From Paenibacillus sp. P25 (lineage in GTDB: Bacteria; Bacillota; Bacilli; Paenibacillales; NBRC-103111): a stretch of DNA of 64,000 nucleotides. A program made the position numbers and the translations under genes. The stretch spans positions 2,356,001-2,420,000 of the forward strand of contig CP085629.1 in assembly GCA_024704175.1 (NCBI GenBank). Reading direction: 5' to 3'. The notes under the pieces were generated by a model. The model was not told the origin of the DNA. It did not search any database and was given only the letters and a program-made list of their open reading frames with translations. Position 1 is the stretch's first letter, and each line of letters starts with the position of its first letter. Shown piece by piece: positions 18,180-27,724 of this stretch.

Positions 18180-19319
18180 ATGACCGCTTCTCCGTTGTCC
18201 GTGTTGATGGCGTTGGATCAATTGGCCTCCGCCGGAACGGAGACGCACGTGCTCAGCTTGACGAAGGCCCTGATCCGGAGGGGAAACCGGGTCAGTCTGG
18301 TTTCCGCCGACGGTGAGCTGCGTCCCGCGTTCGAGCGAATCGGCTGCGCCGTTTATCTCACGGACCCTCAAGGAACCGGTTCAGGAACTCCTGCGGAACG
18401 CATTGCAAAGCTGCAGGAGATCATGAGGACGGCGGGAGTTGACTGCGTTCATGCGCACCAGACGCCGTCCGGCCTGCTGGCGGCGGAAGCGACCGCCGGT
18501 CTTGGGGTTCCCGTCATTTTTACCGCTCACGGCATGTATTATCCGAAAGACAGCCTGCGTACCCTGCTCTCACAAACCAAGGCGGCTATCAGTGTGAGTG
18601 AACCCGTGAGGCAATTTGTACAGGACATCGGCTATCCGTCGCAGCTGATTCCGAACGGCATCGACCTGGGGGAGTTCTATCCGTCTCCGGGCGCGAATGT
18701 ACGTTCCTGTCTCGGCATTGCGGGCGAATCGGTCCTCCTCGTCTACGCCAGCCGCTTGGCCTGGGGTAAGGCGACCGCCTGCGACACGCTGCTGCGGGCC
18801 ATGAAAGATCTGCATCGTTACGGCTGGAACAGGCTCGAGCTGCTCGTGATCGGCGACGGCCCGAAGCGGGAGGCGCTGGAACGGCTGGCCGAATTCATTC
18901 ATCAGGAAGCCGGCCGCCGATTGATCCATTTCGCAGGCAGGCAAACCCATATGCGCGATTTTTATAACGCTGCGGATATGGTCGTCGGCACGGGACGGGT
19001 GGCACTTGAGGCGCTGGCCTGCGAAAAACCGGTGCTCGCCATCGGCAACCACGGCTTTTTCGGCTGGGTGGAGCCGTCCTGCCATGAGGAGGCATGGTCG
19101 CACTACTTCGGGGACCACGGCTCTTACGCTCCCCATTCGCGGTATCTGTTTGCCGATCATATCGCAAGAGGCCTCCAGCGGCTGGAAGCGTTAAAGGCGC
19201 AAGGCCCGGAAAACCGGCGGTGGGTTGAACGCTGCTTTCCGATCGAGCGTACCGCCGAACAAGTGCTTGGCGTGTATCATTCGGTCGTTCACAATGAAAC
19301 AAGGAAAGGCGGAAAGTGA
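18180..19319 (+). CDS. Glycosyltransferase family 4 protein
   Basis: 379 aa with a GT-B fold. The N-terminal domain starts LMALDQLASAGTETHVLSL, the acceptor side of GT4 enzymes, and has VHAHQTPSG and FTAHGMYYP. The C-terminal domain starts near residue 185 with LLVYASRLAWGKA and has the sugar-nucleotide region GTGRVALEALACEKPVLA, in which the E-x7-E pattern is imperfect. Its stop TGA overlaps the ATG of the next gene. It is the third glycosyltransferase of the cluster. Confidence 0.9.
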   Translation: MTASPLSVLMALDQLASAGTETHVLSLTKALIRRGNRVSLVSADGELRPAFERIGCAVYLTDPQGTGSGTPAERIAKLQEIMRTAGVDCVHAHQTPSGLLAAEATAGLGVPVIFTAHGMYYPKDSLRTLLSQTKAAISVSEPVRQFVQDIGYPSQLIPNGIDLGEFYPSPGANVRSCLGIAGESVLLVYASRLAWGKATACDTLLRAMKDLHRYGWNRLELLVIGDGPKREALERLAEFIHQEAGRRLIHFAGRQTHMRDFYNAADMVVGTGRVALEALACEKPVLAIGNHGFFGWVEPSCHEEAWSHYFGDHGSYAPHSRYLFADHIARGLQRLEALKAQGPENRRWVERCFPIERTAEQVLGVYHSVVHNETRKGGK

Positions 19320-20378
19320 TGAAACGGATACTTTACTTGGGTTGGATCGGCTTTGGTAATATTGGTGACGAATTGATGTGGTTGCTGTTCCGCGATTTAT
19401 GCCGAAATCATCTTTCTTCTAAAGTGTATGATGTGATTCCTTCCATCCCGGGGGTGGACATCCGCAATCACGGTCCATACGATACGATTGTCCTTGGAGG
19501 CGGCTCGCTCTTAATTCCCGGATATATCGACGTGATGTATCAAGCTGCGGAGAAAGGAAAGAAGGTTCTCATCTGGGGAAGCGGCCACGACCGGCAGGAG
19601 TTTCCGCATATGGACGATACCGGCCGGATCTCCACGCCGCTAGCTTATTCCGGCGAGCACCGGCCGACAGGCGGCAAGCTGGCCGAGGTGGCTCGTCAGT
19701 CGGTCTTCTTCGGTGTTCGCGGTCCGCTGTCGATGCAGTTCCTGGAGCATTCCGGCGTGCCGCTCGAGAGGACGGTCATCAGCGGCGATCCCGGGTTTCT
19801 GCTGCCCTCGCCTGCCCGTTCGGAGAGAAAGGCTTCGCGGCCGATGATCGGAGTAAACTGGGGCACGGCGTACAACCGGATTTACGGAGGCAGCCGAGGA
19901 GAACCTGGAACGCCATCTGGCCGAAGCGCTTCGCCGGTTGATATGGCAGGGCTACGACGTTACCATCTTTCCGGTATGGGGTCCGGACCGGGAAGCCTGC
20001 GAACGGTTGTACCAGAGGCTCGGGGACCAGGAGCATGTCAAGCTCGATCTCCGTCTCCATCCCTATGAGGATCTGCTGGAGATCATGAAGAATTATGCCT
20101 TAACCATCAATTTCAAGCTGCACAGCAATTACCTCTCCGCAGCCGCCGGTGTCCCCTTCATCTGCCTCGGTTACCGCTTCAAGTCCCTGGATTTCGGCTA
20201 CTCCATTGATCTACCCGAGTATGTGCTCCCTACCCATCACGAGCATTTGATGGAAACGATTCTCGATCGAGTCGCCAAGATTGAGCAAGACCCGGGCTTT
20301 ATCCAGGAGCGCTACGCGGCTCACCGGGAACATTACCGGGAGATGCTGGAGCCGCCGTTCAGGGAAAAGCTCCTGTAG
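19319..20378 (+). CDS. Polysaccharide pyruvyl transferase family protein (CsaB-like), frameshifted
   Basis: About 352 aa when restored. YLGWIGFGNIGDELMW at the start is the hallmark glycine-rich motif, followed by VLGGGSLL, WGSGHD and, after the break, a conserved HPYEDLLEIMKNYALTINFKLHSNYL segment. The family transfers pyruvate from PEP to sugars of surface polymers; CsaB does so on cell wall polymers that anchor S-layer proteins. One frameshift lies near 19890 (AGCCGAGGAG). The start overlaps the preceding stop (TGATG). It closes the glycosylation operon and is followed by a strong terminator. Confidence 0.82.
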
Positions 20379-20401
20379 GCGCGTGGCCGCCCCCTGCATA
20401 T

Positions 20402-20446
20402 AAAAAAACATGAATCGCCAAGTTCTGCGCGGTTCATGTTTTTTTG
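20402..20446. terminator. Strong terminator closing the glycosylation operon
   Basis: A long near-perfect stem, AAAAAAACATGAA and TTCATGTTTTTTT, with a short loop. A poly-T run follows on the plus strand and the same holds for the minus strand, so it can also end the small convergent gene at 20538. Confidence 0.85.
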
Positions 20447-20537
20447 GGCTAAGGGTCCTTCAAACAAAGGCTGTATGGCTGTGAGCCCGGACGGAATCCG
20501 TTGCCGGACCGGGTCGAAATCTTGCCCCGCCTGCTCC

Positions 20538-20724
20538 CTATTTGCGCAAATTGTGCTGGTCGATCAGCTTGTTCTGCTCGCTGTTCAGCTTGTTCGTTCC
20601 GGTCGCTTTCTCCTGCTTCCGCTCCGGATGCGTATCGCCGGCGACGCGCTCGACGAAAGCTTTCAACTCTTGAGAGGAATCGCCTTGATGAGGTCTGCGG
20701 CGAATTATTCTTGTCCGTACCCAT
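20538..20724 (-). CDS. Small hydrophilic protein, frameshifted
   Basis: About 62 aa when joined. It starts MGTDKNNSPQTS at ATG 20724 and, after a frame change near 20690, continues SSQELKAFVERVAGDTHPERK and ends with KLIDQHNLRK. It is charged, has no membrane segment, and looks like small spore-associated hydrophilic proteins of Bacillales. I do not recognise the family. It is divergent from the small CotF-associated gene at 20917. Confidence 0.5.
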
Positions 20725-20916
20725 AGGTCCATCACCTCCAAGCCATATTGGGTGTATTCCTCATTACCCCGACGGAGAATGGCGGAAACAACAGTTTTCA
20801 TTTGGTCTCCATTCGCCGTTTCTGGGCTTCCGCCCGATTTTGAATAAAGGCGCACGCCTAAGCGCCTACCCGTATATAATCTTGTGAAAACCTTTTGAAG
20901 AGGAGGCAATACCCAA

Positions 20917-21150
20917 ATGTATCATCCCGGTCCTCAGCAAACCTCGACTTCGACCGCCGCTCACCGGCTGGCCCCCCATGAAACGCTGGAATTGCACGAG
21001 CTTTTGGCGTCCAAGAATGTGCATCTTTACAATATGAAGAAAACGTTGCCCCAACTTACCGATCCTGAGCTAAGACAAATTTACCTTGAAAGCATTCACG
21101 TATGTGAAGCGCAAATTCGCGAGCTGGCCCAGTTGCTGCAGCGAAGATAA
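20917..21150 (+). CDS. Small helical coat-associated protein
   Basis: 77 aa. A Ser/Thr/Pro-rich N-terminus is followed by LAPHETLELHELLASKNVHLYNMKK and a second helix to the C-terminus, the two-helix half of a ferritin-like bundle, resembling small spore proteins found beside CotF. ATG at 20917 follows AGAGGAGGCAATACCC. The CotF gene follows 26 bp downstream and is probably co-transcribed. The function as a coat component is inferred from this context. Confidence 0.65.
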   Translation: MYHPGPQQTSTSTAAHRLAPHETLELHELLASKNVHLYNMKKTLPQLTDPELRQIYLESIHVCEAQIRELAQLLQRR

Positions 21151-21176
21151 TATCTGTTAAGAAAGGAGTGAAGGCA

Positions 21177-21449
21177 ATGCCGTTAACCGATGCGGATATT
21201 TTCGCGGCGGGATCTCTTCTGGGCTCTGTCAAATCGGGAGTTCGCAATACAAGCATAGCGATCACGGAAACGTCGTCCCCCCATATTCGGAATGTCTTGA
21301 TCAAACAATTGTCGCAGGAAATTCATGCGCACGCCCGGATTTTCAATTATATGCTCGCCCGCGGGCTGTACCCGAGCTATCATCTGGACCAGATGATTCA
21401 GAACGACCTGAACAACGCGCAAAAAGTATTGAGTATCCCGGTACAGTGA
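21177..21449 (+). CDS. Spore coat protein, CotF family
   Basis: 90 aa. MPLTDADIFAAGSLLGSVKSG, then ETSSPHIRNVLIKQL and YMLARGLYPSYH, match the CotF domain (ferritin-like helical bundle), which covers spore coat proteins. The start is ATG at 21177 behind GAAAGGAGTGAAGG; a start at 21168 lies inside the ribosome binding site. It pairs with the small helical gene just upstream. Spore location is known for the family; its exact role here is inferred. Confidence 0.85.
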   Translation: MPLTDADIFAAGSLLGSVKSGVRNTSIAITETSSPHIRNVLIKQLSQEIHAHARIFNYMLARGLYPSYHLDQMIQNDLNNAQKVLSIPVQ

Positions 21450-21507
21450 ACAAGCGATGGGGATGATGACACAAATCTGACTCCCCTTTTCGACCTGTTT
21501 ATACATC

Positions 21508-22832
21508 CTACGCCAATGGAATGCTTTGTTCGAAATGGAAAAAATTTTCCGGATCATATCTTCTTTTGACTTCTTTGAGCTTATTCAGATTCTCGCCATA
21601 ATAAGCGGCCGGCCAGTCGGAGATGAGGCGGTCGGCATAATCCCGATAAGCGCCGCGAGTGAACGGCAAGCATCGAAGCTCTGAACCGCTCCGTCCAATG
21701 AATGTTCTGCGCTTCCTCCCCATCGTGGCTCCAATAGCTCAAGTATTGAATCATGAACAAAGCCCCGCGGTGCGTGAACGCCGATTCGCTGAACGGCATC
21801 CGGCGTATCGCTCCCCGTAGGCGTCGAACATAACGAAATTGCTGTGTCCGGGAACCCTCTCCAGATTTCTTATCAGCGTGTCGAGCGCCGCTTCGGGTAA
21901 AGGCTCGTAAGCATAGGCAGATGTGTTCTTAAATTTAACCGGCTTCGCATCCGGTACAGACTGGAGCCGTGCCGCTTCGATCCAGGAAGAGGTTCGGACG
22001 GATACCGCCAGCGGCGGCGCCACGGCCAGGAACGGGCGAAGAAGCGACCGCAGTTCCTGCTCGCTTCCGGCAAATACACCCCCGGCTTCCATGACGCCAT
22101 GGTGCTTTGCCGGGATGACGAGCGACGAGGTCAAGCGGTCGTCGGTATGCGGCGCCCAGTGCTGCCAATACTTCACCACCTTCTTCAAGTCGGCAAAAGG
22201 CCATGTCAACTTAAAGCGCGTCACATCGCGAATCGGATGCACCCGGAAAGTAAACGATGTGATCACGCCGAAGCTCCCGTCCCCGCCGCCGCGGCAAGCC
22301 CACAGGAGATCGCTGTGTTCGCGGGCATCGGCACGAATCCGTCTGCCCTGCGCGTCAATCAGCTCCACACCGAGAACGTTATCGCAGGTCATTCCCATCA
22401 ACCGGGACAAGTATCCGTAACCTCCGCCCAGCGCCAGCCCGGATAAGCCGACGGTCGCACAGGTACCGGCCGGAATCGTCAGCCCTTCCTTCCACAGGGC
22501 CTCGTATAAGGGCAGCGACCGGAAGCCTGCTCCGATGTGCGCAATCCCGCTTGTTTTATCGATATGCAGCTGCTGGAGCCCGCTGACATCAATAATAAGT
22601 CCCGCGTCGATGAGCGAAAACGCTTCATAGCTGTGCCCCCGCAGCGAATTCGGAAGGGTACCTTCCGCTTTCGCGCCCAACGCACCGCACTCGCCGCGTC
22701 CTCGGCTTGATGGCAGTACACGATGACACCCGGAAATTTGGAGAACCTTGCGTTGAAACCGCGTCTCGCTTGTTCATAACCCCGCGCCCCTTGCAAGATC
22801 ACGCGGCCCGTCAGCCCTTCCGTCCACCCCAT
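21508..22832 (-). CDS. FAD-linked oxidase with BBE domain (berberine bridge enzyme-like), frameshifted
   Basis: About 440 aa when restored. The N-terminal FAD-binding domain has PGVIVYCHQAEDAASAV and, across the first break, RCGGHSYEAFS, where the His is the usual covalent FAD site. TCATVGLSGLALGGGYG follows. The C-terminal BBE domain has YYGENLNKLKEVKRRYDPENFFHFEQSI. Frames change near 22645, 21810 and 21695, so three separate breaks are needed. ATG at 22832 follows AGAGGGG. Members oxidise sugars or other alcohols with release of hydrogen peroxide; the substrate is unknown here. Confidence 0.82.
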
Positions 22833-22955
22833 AGGGATCCCCTCTTTCAAAATTTCATTTCCGTGAAGGATTCTTACGTTGCAGGGAGAATTGAGAATAT
22901 AGATAACATTGGCAGGCTCGCTCTTTTATTTCTTCCGACCGTTAGGGTGATCAAA

Positions 22956-23522
22956 TTGAATATATTCGAGCGGTACAAATACAAAAAAATGCTCCATGGT
23001 TGTGATTATATTCTTGCTGGAGAAGTAATAAACGAGAAGTTTCTCAAGGATCCTGAACGCAACGGTTCCATGAGCAGCAAATTGATTGAGAATTATTTGG
23101 CGAACCCCGGTCTGAATACGGCTTTAAAATTAATCGGCCATGATCCGATGATGATTTTTTATTTTATCGAATGCAAGGAAACCGGTTTATATACCCGGCA
23201 GCGCAAAGCGCACTTGGAAACGGCCGCAGGTTCCGAAACCCGTGCGCCGTCATGGGCGGAATCGGAGAGCGGGCCGAAGAATCCGTCCGGCGGAACAGCA
23301 GTCTCCATGGATCCGCAAAGTACTCCATTTCCGAATGTCATTTCTACGCTAATGTATGACTACCAGGAAATTTCCAATCAAATCGAGGAATACAGAAGCC
23401 GAATCAACAGAGGGGAAGTCAGCAATTATCACGAGCTGATCAAGCATTACGAGGCGGGCCTGCAAGAATTTGAGGCGGCGATTAAGGTACTGCAGCAGTA
23501 TCGCAAAGACAAACGCGAGTAA
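22956..23522 (+). CDS. Uncharacterised 188-aa protein
   Basis: Not recognised. It starts with TTG at 22956 behind AGGGTG. The first 80 residues are globular and charged (FERYKYKKMLHGCDYILAG). A low-complexity linker rich in Ser, Gly and Pro follows (about residues 80-115). The last 70 residues are a predicted helical/coiled-coil region (YDYQEISNQIEEYRSRINRG to LQQYRKDKRE). No signal peptide or membrane segment. It is divergent from the FAD oxidase and ends before a terminator. Confidence 0.6.
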   Translation: MNIFERYKYKKMLHGCDYILAGEVINEKFLKDPERNGSMSSKLIENYLANPGLNTALKLIGHDPMMIFYFIECKETGLYTRQRKAHLETAAGSETRAPSWAESESGPKNPSGGTAVSMDPQSTPFPNVISTLMYDYQEISNQIEEYRSRINRGEVSNYHELIKHYEAGLQEFEAAIKVLQQYRKDKRE

Positions 23523-23555
23523 ATTCTGCATAACGATCGGGAACGGTAAAATACG

Positions 23556-23583
23556 CAAAAAGCCCCCGGTGAGGGGCTTTTCA
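23556..23583. terminator. Bidirectional terminator
   Basis: AAAAAGCCCC and GGGGCTTTT form a stem with a short CGGTGA loop, between convergent stops at 23522 (plus) and 23587 (minus). T runs flank on both strands. Confidence 0.8.
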
Positions 23584-23586
23584 GCA

Positions 23587-24777
23587 TCATGGACGTTCAT
23601 TCTGCTGCTTCTTATCCACGGCAAAACCGTCCAGGCCTTGTCTCCGCAAATCCTCGGCGACCAACCGGGCAAGCTCCGTGGCTCCGGCCCGGTTCGGATG
23701 GAGCGTGTCGCCTTTCATGTACAGGGCCAGCGTCGCTTCCGGCCCGATCGATGTAAAGTAAGCCGAGCTCAGCACATTCAAATCCGCCAGCGGCACGTGT
23801 TCTTCTTGAGCCAGGGCGACGATGGAATGGCGGTACCAGCGGTTCACGGAGGAATGAACCCCTGCCGAATTAAAGTCGGTGGCCCGGCCCTGCGGCGTGG
23901 ACAGGACGACCGTCGCCCCCTTCGCCTTCACCTGCCGCACCATATCCCGCATAATCTCTTTAAACTCGGCTTCCGTCGTAGTGTTCTTGGGGTTCGTATC
24001 GTTGATTCCCAGCTGCAGGATGAAATAATCGCCGGGTTTAATGTACTTCAGTATCGCTTCCAGCTGGCCGTCGTTCCGGAAGCCTCTGGCAATCTGTCCG
24101 CCCGAAGCCATGTTCCGGATTTGAAAGGTATCCGTATCCACGAACTTCGGCAGCATTTGCCCCCAGCCGGCCTGTACGCCGCTGTCCAGCGGATAGTAAT
24201 TGCAGACCGTCGAATCACCGCCGATATAAATCGTCCGATTCGTAACCGGGTGACGGGACAGCTTGTTAATCTCAAGCGCGCTCAGCGTAAAGGGGGTGCC
24301 CGCCTTGCCCTCGGTTACCAGAAGATTCAATTGCCCGTCCGTGATCGGAATTTGGAAGGAATCGGTTGCATTATTCCCTGTCATATTGATAATTTGATAT
24401 ACGCCTTCCGCCGCCACACTGGCTCTTGCCGTGTTTCCCAGCGTTACCTTCACCTCGTACAGCCCGTTCGGAAGATCCACATTGAAGGTGTTCGCACTTT
24501 TGGTACCATAAGTTACAAACTGTACGGCGTCACTCCCCACGCCTGTTCCGGAAGCCGGCACATTCCGCATATTCTCCGGCGTATTGAAGCCGTAGCGCTT
24601 CTGCGGATCATACTTATCCGAAGAACTGACTCCGATGTACCCCTTCTCTACGCCGCCGTCGCCAAAATCAAATTTGTAGTTACTCGGTTCAGCCTTCGCA
24701 GGAGAACCGGCCAAGCTGACGAACAACGCGGATAGGATCAGCAGCAGACTTAAAGATTTCATGATCAAGCCGTTCAT
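23587..24777 (-). CDS. Secreted rhamnogalacturonan acetylesterase-like SGNH hydrolase
   Basis: 396 aa, secreted (signal peptide to about residue 29, SLAGSPAKA). A malectin/CBM-like beta domain (YKFDFGDGGVEKGY, then NVDLPNGLYEV) precedes the catalytic SGNH domain from about residue 185: block I IGGDSTVC, block II ASGGQIARG, block III LGINDTN, and block V DTLHPN with catalytic Asp and His. It removes acetyl groups, probably from pectin backbones. ATG at 24777 sits behind AAAGGAGG. The preceding esterase frame overlaps its start. It is an intact gene. Confidence 0.88.
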   Translation of the reverse strand: MNGLIMKSLSLLLILSALFVSLAGSPAKAEPSNYKFDFGDGGVEKGYIGVSSSDKYDPQKRYGFNTPENMRNVPASGTGVGSDAVQFVTYGTKSANTFNVDLPNGLYEVKVTLGNTARASVAAEGVYQIINMTGNNATDSFQIPITDGQLNLLVTEGKAGTPFTLSALEINKLSRHPVTNRTIYIGGDSTVCNYYPLDSGVQAGWGQMLPKFVDTDTFQIRNMASGGQIARGFRNDGQLEAILKYIKPGDYFILQLGINDTNPKNTTTEAEFKEIMRDMVRQVKAKGATVVLSTPQGRATDFNSAGVHSSVNRWYRHSIVALAQEEHVPLADLNVLSSAYFTSIGPEATLALYMKGDTLHPNRAGATELARLVAEDLRRQGLDGFAVDKKQQNERP

Positions 24778-26460
24778 TCGGTATTGCCTCCTTTATTCCT
24801 TGTATAGGTTCAATAGACTCAGGGTCGCTTAGCGGCGGCCTGATCGGCAAATTCGAATCGCGAATGGCAGCGCTTACCAGTCTGGCAATTTCCACAGCTC
24901 CGGCTTCCTGAAAATGGGTATTGTCCTGAACGCCGTTGGGCCAATTCGGATATACCCCCGGCGCCAGCCATAAGAACAGCGATTTAGTCCCTTCGATGCC
25001 GACGGAATTATAGAAAGCAATACTTCTGGCATTTAGGTCGAGCAGCGGCACGTTCTTTTCCGCCGCCACCTGCTTCATGGCCTCGTAATAATCCGGGAAA
25101 TCGTTCTTGAACCGTCCCGCCTCGTCCCAGCTTCGGCGTCCAACGGGCGTGATCAGGACCGGAACGGCATGGCGCCGCCGCGCCCCGTCCACATACATAG
25201 ATAAATACTGCTTGTACGTCGTATAAGGATCGGTATGCCGTTCCGGAACGCTCGAGGCATCGTTATGGCCGAACTGAATGAACAGTTCATCGCCCGGCCG
25301 GATCTCGGTCAGGATCGCGTCCAGCCTGCCGTCCTTCACGAAGCTCTTCGAGCTTCTGCCGCCGATTGCTTTATTGGTGAACTTGACGCCGTCCGTGAAA
25401 TAGCTTGCAATCTTCTGACCCCAGCCGGCCTGCGGATAGTAACGCGAGCTGTACGTCATGACCGTGGAATCGCCGGCGATATACACATTCGGGATCTCCC
25501 CTTGAACCCGGTTCGGCGACTTGGTGATCGTGAGCGCGTTGATTCGCGGATCGGTTCCGGCAAGCTCCAGGTTCAGCTGGCCGTCGATCACGGCGACGGT
25601 AAAGGAGGCCTCCGCATACTGGCCCGCGGCGGACGACAAGGCTTTTACCTTGCTCAGCCCTTCCGCAAGGACATCCATCAGATTCGGAGCGGTCTGATCT
25701 CCCGCAAGAAGCGTTACTTTATAATCGCCGTTCGGCAGATCTACGTCGAAGGACGTCCCGTTAACGATGACAAAATCACTCCGCGGCGCATCAGAAGTTC
25801 CCTGGTCTACGGATACGACTTTGGTTGGGTCGGCAAAGCCGTACCCGCGCCCGGATTGGTAGCCCGTACTGTCCGTAACCTTCGAATAGCCCGGTTCCAC
25901 ACGCCCCGAACCGAAATCGAACTGGTAAATCTTCGATATTTCGATGGCATTCACGGCAGGATGCACCCCGCTGAAAGCAAGGTTCAGCTGGCCGTCCCGG
26001 ACCCGTACCGGGAAGCTCCGCTGATCGAAGCTTCCGGCCGCGGAGGCCAAATCCGCCGCACGGCGTCCTTCCGCCTCAACACTGAGCGACGAAGCGGTGT
26101 TCATGTCTCCCGAAAGAATCGTTACCTCGTAATCGTCATCCGGCAAATTCACCAGGAAGGAAGTGCCACCGGGCAAACAGAGATCGCCGCGCAGCGCATC
26201 GGGCTTGTCCCCGTACGGGAGTCCACCTTGGAAATGTCCTCAAAGCCGTAGCCCAGCTTTTCCGTAAAAGCGGTGCTTGGGAGGAGCCTGCGTATAACCG
26301 TCGGCGGTCTGGCCGGGACCGCAGTCAAAGAGCAGCAAGACGCCTTCTTGGCAGGAGCCGCTCTTGCGGAGGGCAGCGCCCATTGCGCGTCTGCGGCGGC
26401 CATAGTTGCAATCAAAAGAGCGATTGTGAATAAGCGGCGCATTGTAATTGTCTTCATCAT
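24689..26460 (-). CDS. Second secreted rhamnogalacturonan acetylesterase-like protein with two beta domains, frameshifted at the N-terminus
   Basis: About 590 aa. The signal peptide starts MMKTITMRRLFTIALL at ATG 26460 (GGAGG upstream). Two tandem malectin-like beta domains follow (YQFDFGSGRVEPGY in the second; the first begins LLLFDCGPGQTADGY in another frame), then the SGNH domain: IAGDSTVMTY, GGRSSKSF, FGHNDASS and DNTHF. Frames change near 26340, 26270 and 26190. The catalytic domain is intact. The reading frame runs 89 bp into the downstream esterase gene without a natural end, so a C-terminal break is also possible. Together the two genes form a probable pectin-degradation operon. Confidence 0.8.
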
Positions 26461-26514
26461 ATTTCCTCCTTGCGAATGATGGGATGAGGTAAAATAATTA
26501 TTCCGTAAGCGGTT

Positions 26515-26532
26515 TCATATGTACCTGCCCAA
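26515..26532 (-). CDS. Possible leader mini-ORF (5 codons)
   Basis: A very strong ribosome binding site (AAGGAGGTGAACG) precedes TTG GGC AGG TAC ATA TGA in the leader of the esterase operon, upstream of the real start at 26460. It encodes five residues. It may be a leader peptide or a fortuitous strong SD at the very 5' end of the transcript. Confidence 0.25.
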   Translation of the reverse strand: MGRYI

Positions 26533-26554
26533 CGTTCACCTCCTTGTAACAACG

Positions 26555-26583
26555 AGTATAGTCAAGGTGTAATTTTCCATCAA
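26555..26583 (-). promoter_or_regulatory. SigA-type promoter of the esterase operon
   Basis: TTGATG (-35, 26578-26583), 17 bp spacer, TATACT (-10, 26555-26560) on the minus strand, about 95 bp ahead of the 26460 start. The predicted start point is close to 26548. Confidence 0.6.
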
Positions 26584-26676
26584 TGAGATATTTTTGTATC
26601 CGGATCCAGCGGTCTTTTGACTTTTCTTGATGCGATTAGGATTTTTTTGCATGAGGTATAAACTCGTCCTGCTTTG

Positions 26677-26704
26677 AAAAAGAGCCGCCTGCTCGGCGGC
26701 CCTA
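26677..26704 (-). terminator. Terminator of the ParB-like gene
   Basis: The minus strand reads GGGCCGCC-GAGCA-GGCGGCTC then TTTTTC. The stem is GC-rich, and it lies just after the stop at 26717. Confidence 0.8.
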
Positions 26705-26716
26705 AGTATGCTCATC

Positions 26717-27208
26717 TTATTTCGGCAAAAATTCGTTAACCTTCGCTTTCATGGACGATATCGTCGTTTTCTTATACTGCAGCCCCAGCCGCAGCACCTT
26801 GATCTGCTGACGGCGCGACAGCCGCTTAAACCTCGGCTCCTGCTTCAAGAACGAGCGGATAATCGTCCAGCTCCCGCCTGTGAACCGTTCCGGCTTGAGA
26901 AAGGAAAGGTCACTGGGCAACTTTCGCTTCCGGCGGAAGTAATAGAGCAAGGAAGCCAGCCCCGAAGCGGCTTTGCTTTCGTCCACAAGACAAGGCACGA
27001 AGCTCTTCTTCGTATGATTCTTCAGGTATTCAAAGTTGCTGTTCCCGCTGACGATGACGTATCCGCCTTTCTTTCTGTTTTTCCGGACAATCACCAGATG
27101 CATGCAATCCTGCGCCGCTTTACGCAGCTCCTTGATCCGATTCGTTACCTTGGTGGAGAAATCGGGCCTGATCTTGCTTAGAGGTATATACTGCACCGTG
27201 TAACGCAT
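26717..27208 (-). CDS. ParB-like nuclease-domain protein (small)
   Basis: 163 aa. The N-terminus (VQYIPLSKIRPDF) matches the start of ParB/Srx-type domains, and IVRKNRKKGGYVIVSGNSNFEYL resembles the strand-turn-strand core with the catalytic-loop residues of that fold. The C-terminal half is basic (RRQQIKVLRLGLQYKK) and may bind DNA or RNA. No ParA neighbour is present, so this is not a partition locus. It is probably a conserved Bacillales protein of unknown role. It is complete, with its own terminator. Confidence 0.6.
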   Translation of the reverse strand: MRYTVQYIPLSKIRPDFSTKVTNRIKELRKAAQDCMHLVIVRKNRKKGGYVIVSGNSNFEYLKNHTKKSFVPCLVDESKAASGLASLLYYFRRKRKLPSDLSFLKPERFTGGSWTIIRSFLKQEPRFKRLSRRQQIKVLRLGLQYKKTTISSMKAKVNEFLPK

Positions 27209-27350
27209 AAGGGCAAATTCTCCCCTTCCCTTGTCATCTTATTCTAGTGTATGTCATGATCCGGCAAATGCCACCCCGGGCGCCTGCATGAAAGTTCCAT
27301 CCCCGTGGAAAACTATGGCTCGTTGGTATGATGACGAAGGAGGTGTTCAT

Positions 27351-27515
27351 GTGGCCAATCCACAAAACCAGGCATCCAAGGAGGATGTCCAATCCACGGA
27401 ATTGAACAAAATGCCGGCCGAAGGCGAGATGGATACGCAAATTTCCGCAGAAGAAGCGGCTGAGGTATTTGAACAGAATCAAGCTTCGGCAGGCGGCTCC
27501 CAGAACCGGGAATAG
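27351..27515 (+). CDS. Small acidic hydrophilic protein
   Basis: 54 aa, acidic and Gln/Glu/Ala-rich (ANPQNQASKEDVQS to AEEAAEVFEQNQA). Starts with GTG at 27351, six bases behind a strong GAAGGAGG, which decides this start against a longer frame from 27231 that lacks a ribosome binding site. No family recognised. It is followed by a terminator. Confidence 0.55.
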   Translation: MANPQNQASKEDVQSTELNKMPAEGEMDTQISAEEAAEVFEQNQASAGGSQNRE

Positions 27516-27570
27516 CAGGTTAAAGTAGAACGATAGGCAGTATAAGAATAGTTAATAGTGCAACTTTCTT

Positions 27571-27618
27571 CGGAAAAACGGTTGAGCAGCGTTACTGTTT
27601 GCTCAACCGTTTTTTTGT
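27571..27618 (+). terminator. Rho-independent terminator
   Basis: Perfect arms AAAACGGTTGAGCA and TGCTCAACCGTTTT with a TTTTTTTG tract after them, closing the small gene at 27351. Confidence 0.9.
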
Positions 27619-27724
27619 GTAGGATGGCGACCTCTGTCGGCATTTTATTTCCACTTATTAGAATTTTCTCTGAAATTATGAGATGATGAGTAGGAACGCC
27701 AGCCAATCGGGAAGGAGATTTTTG

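Noticed and set aside
23470..24735. Long open frame on the plus strand (421 codons) across the first esterase gene
   Set aside because: It is a shadow of the minus-strand esterase, which has a signal peptide and all SGNH motifs; the plus-strand translation has no recognisable pattern.
25235..26251. Long open frame on the plus strand across the second esterase gene
   Set aside because: Antisense shadow of the esterase, which has intact catalytic motifs; no ribosome binding site fits.
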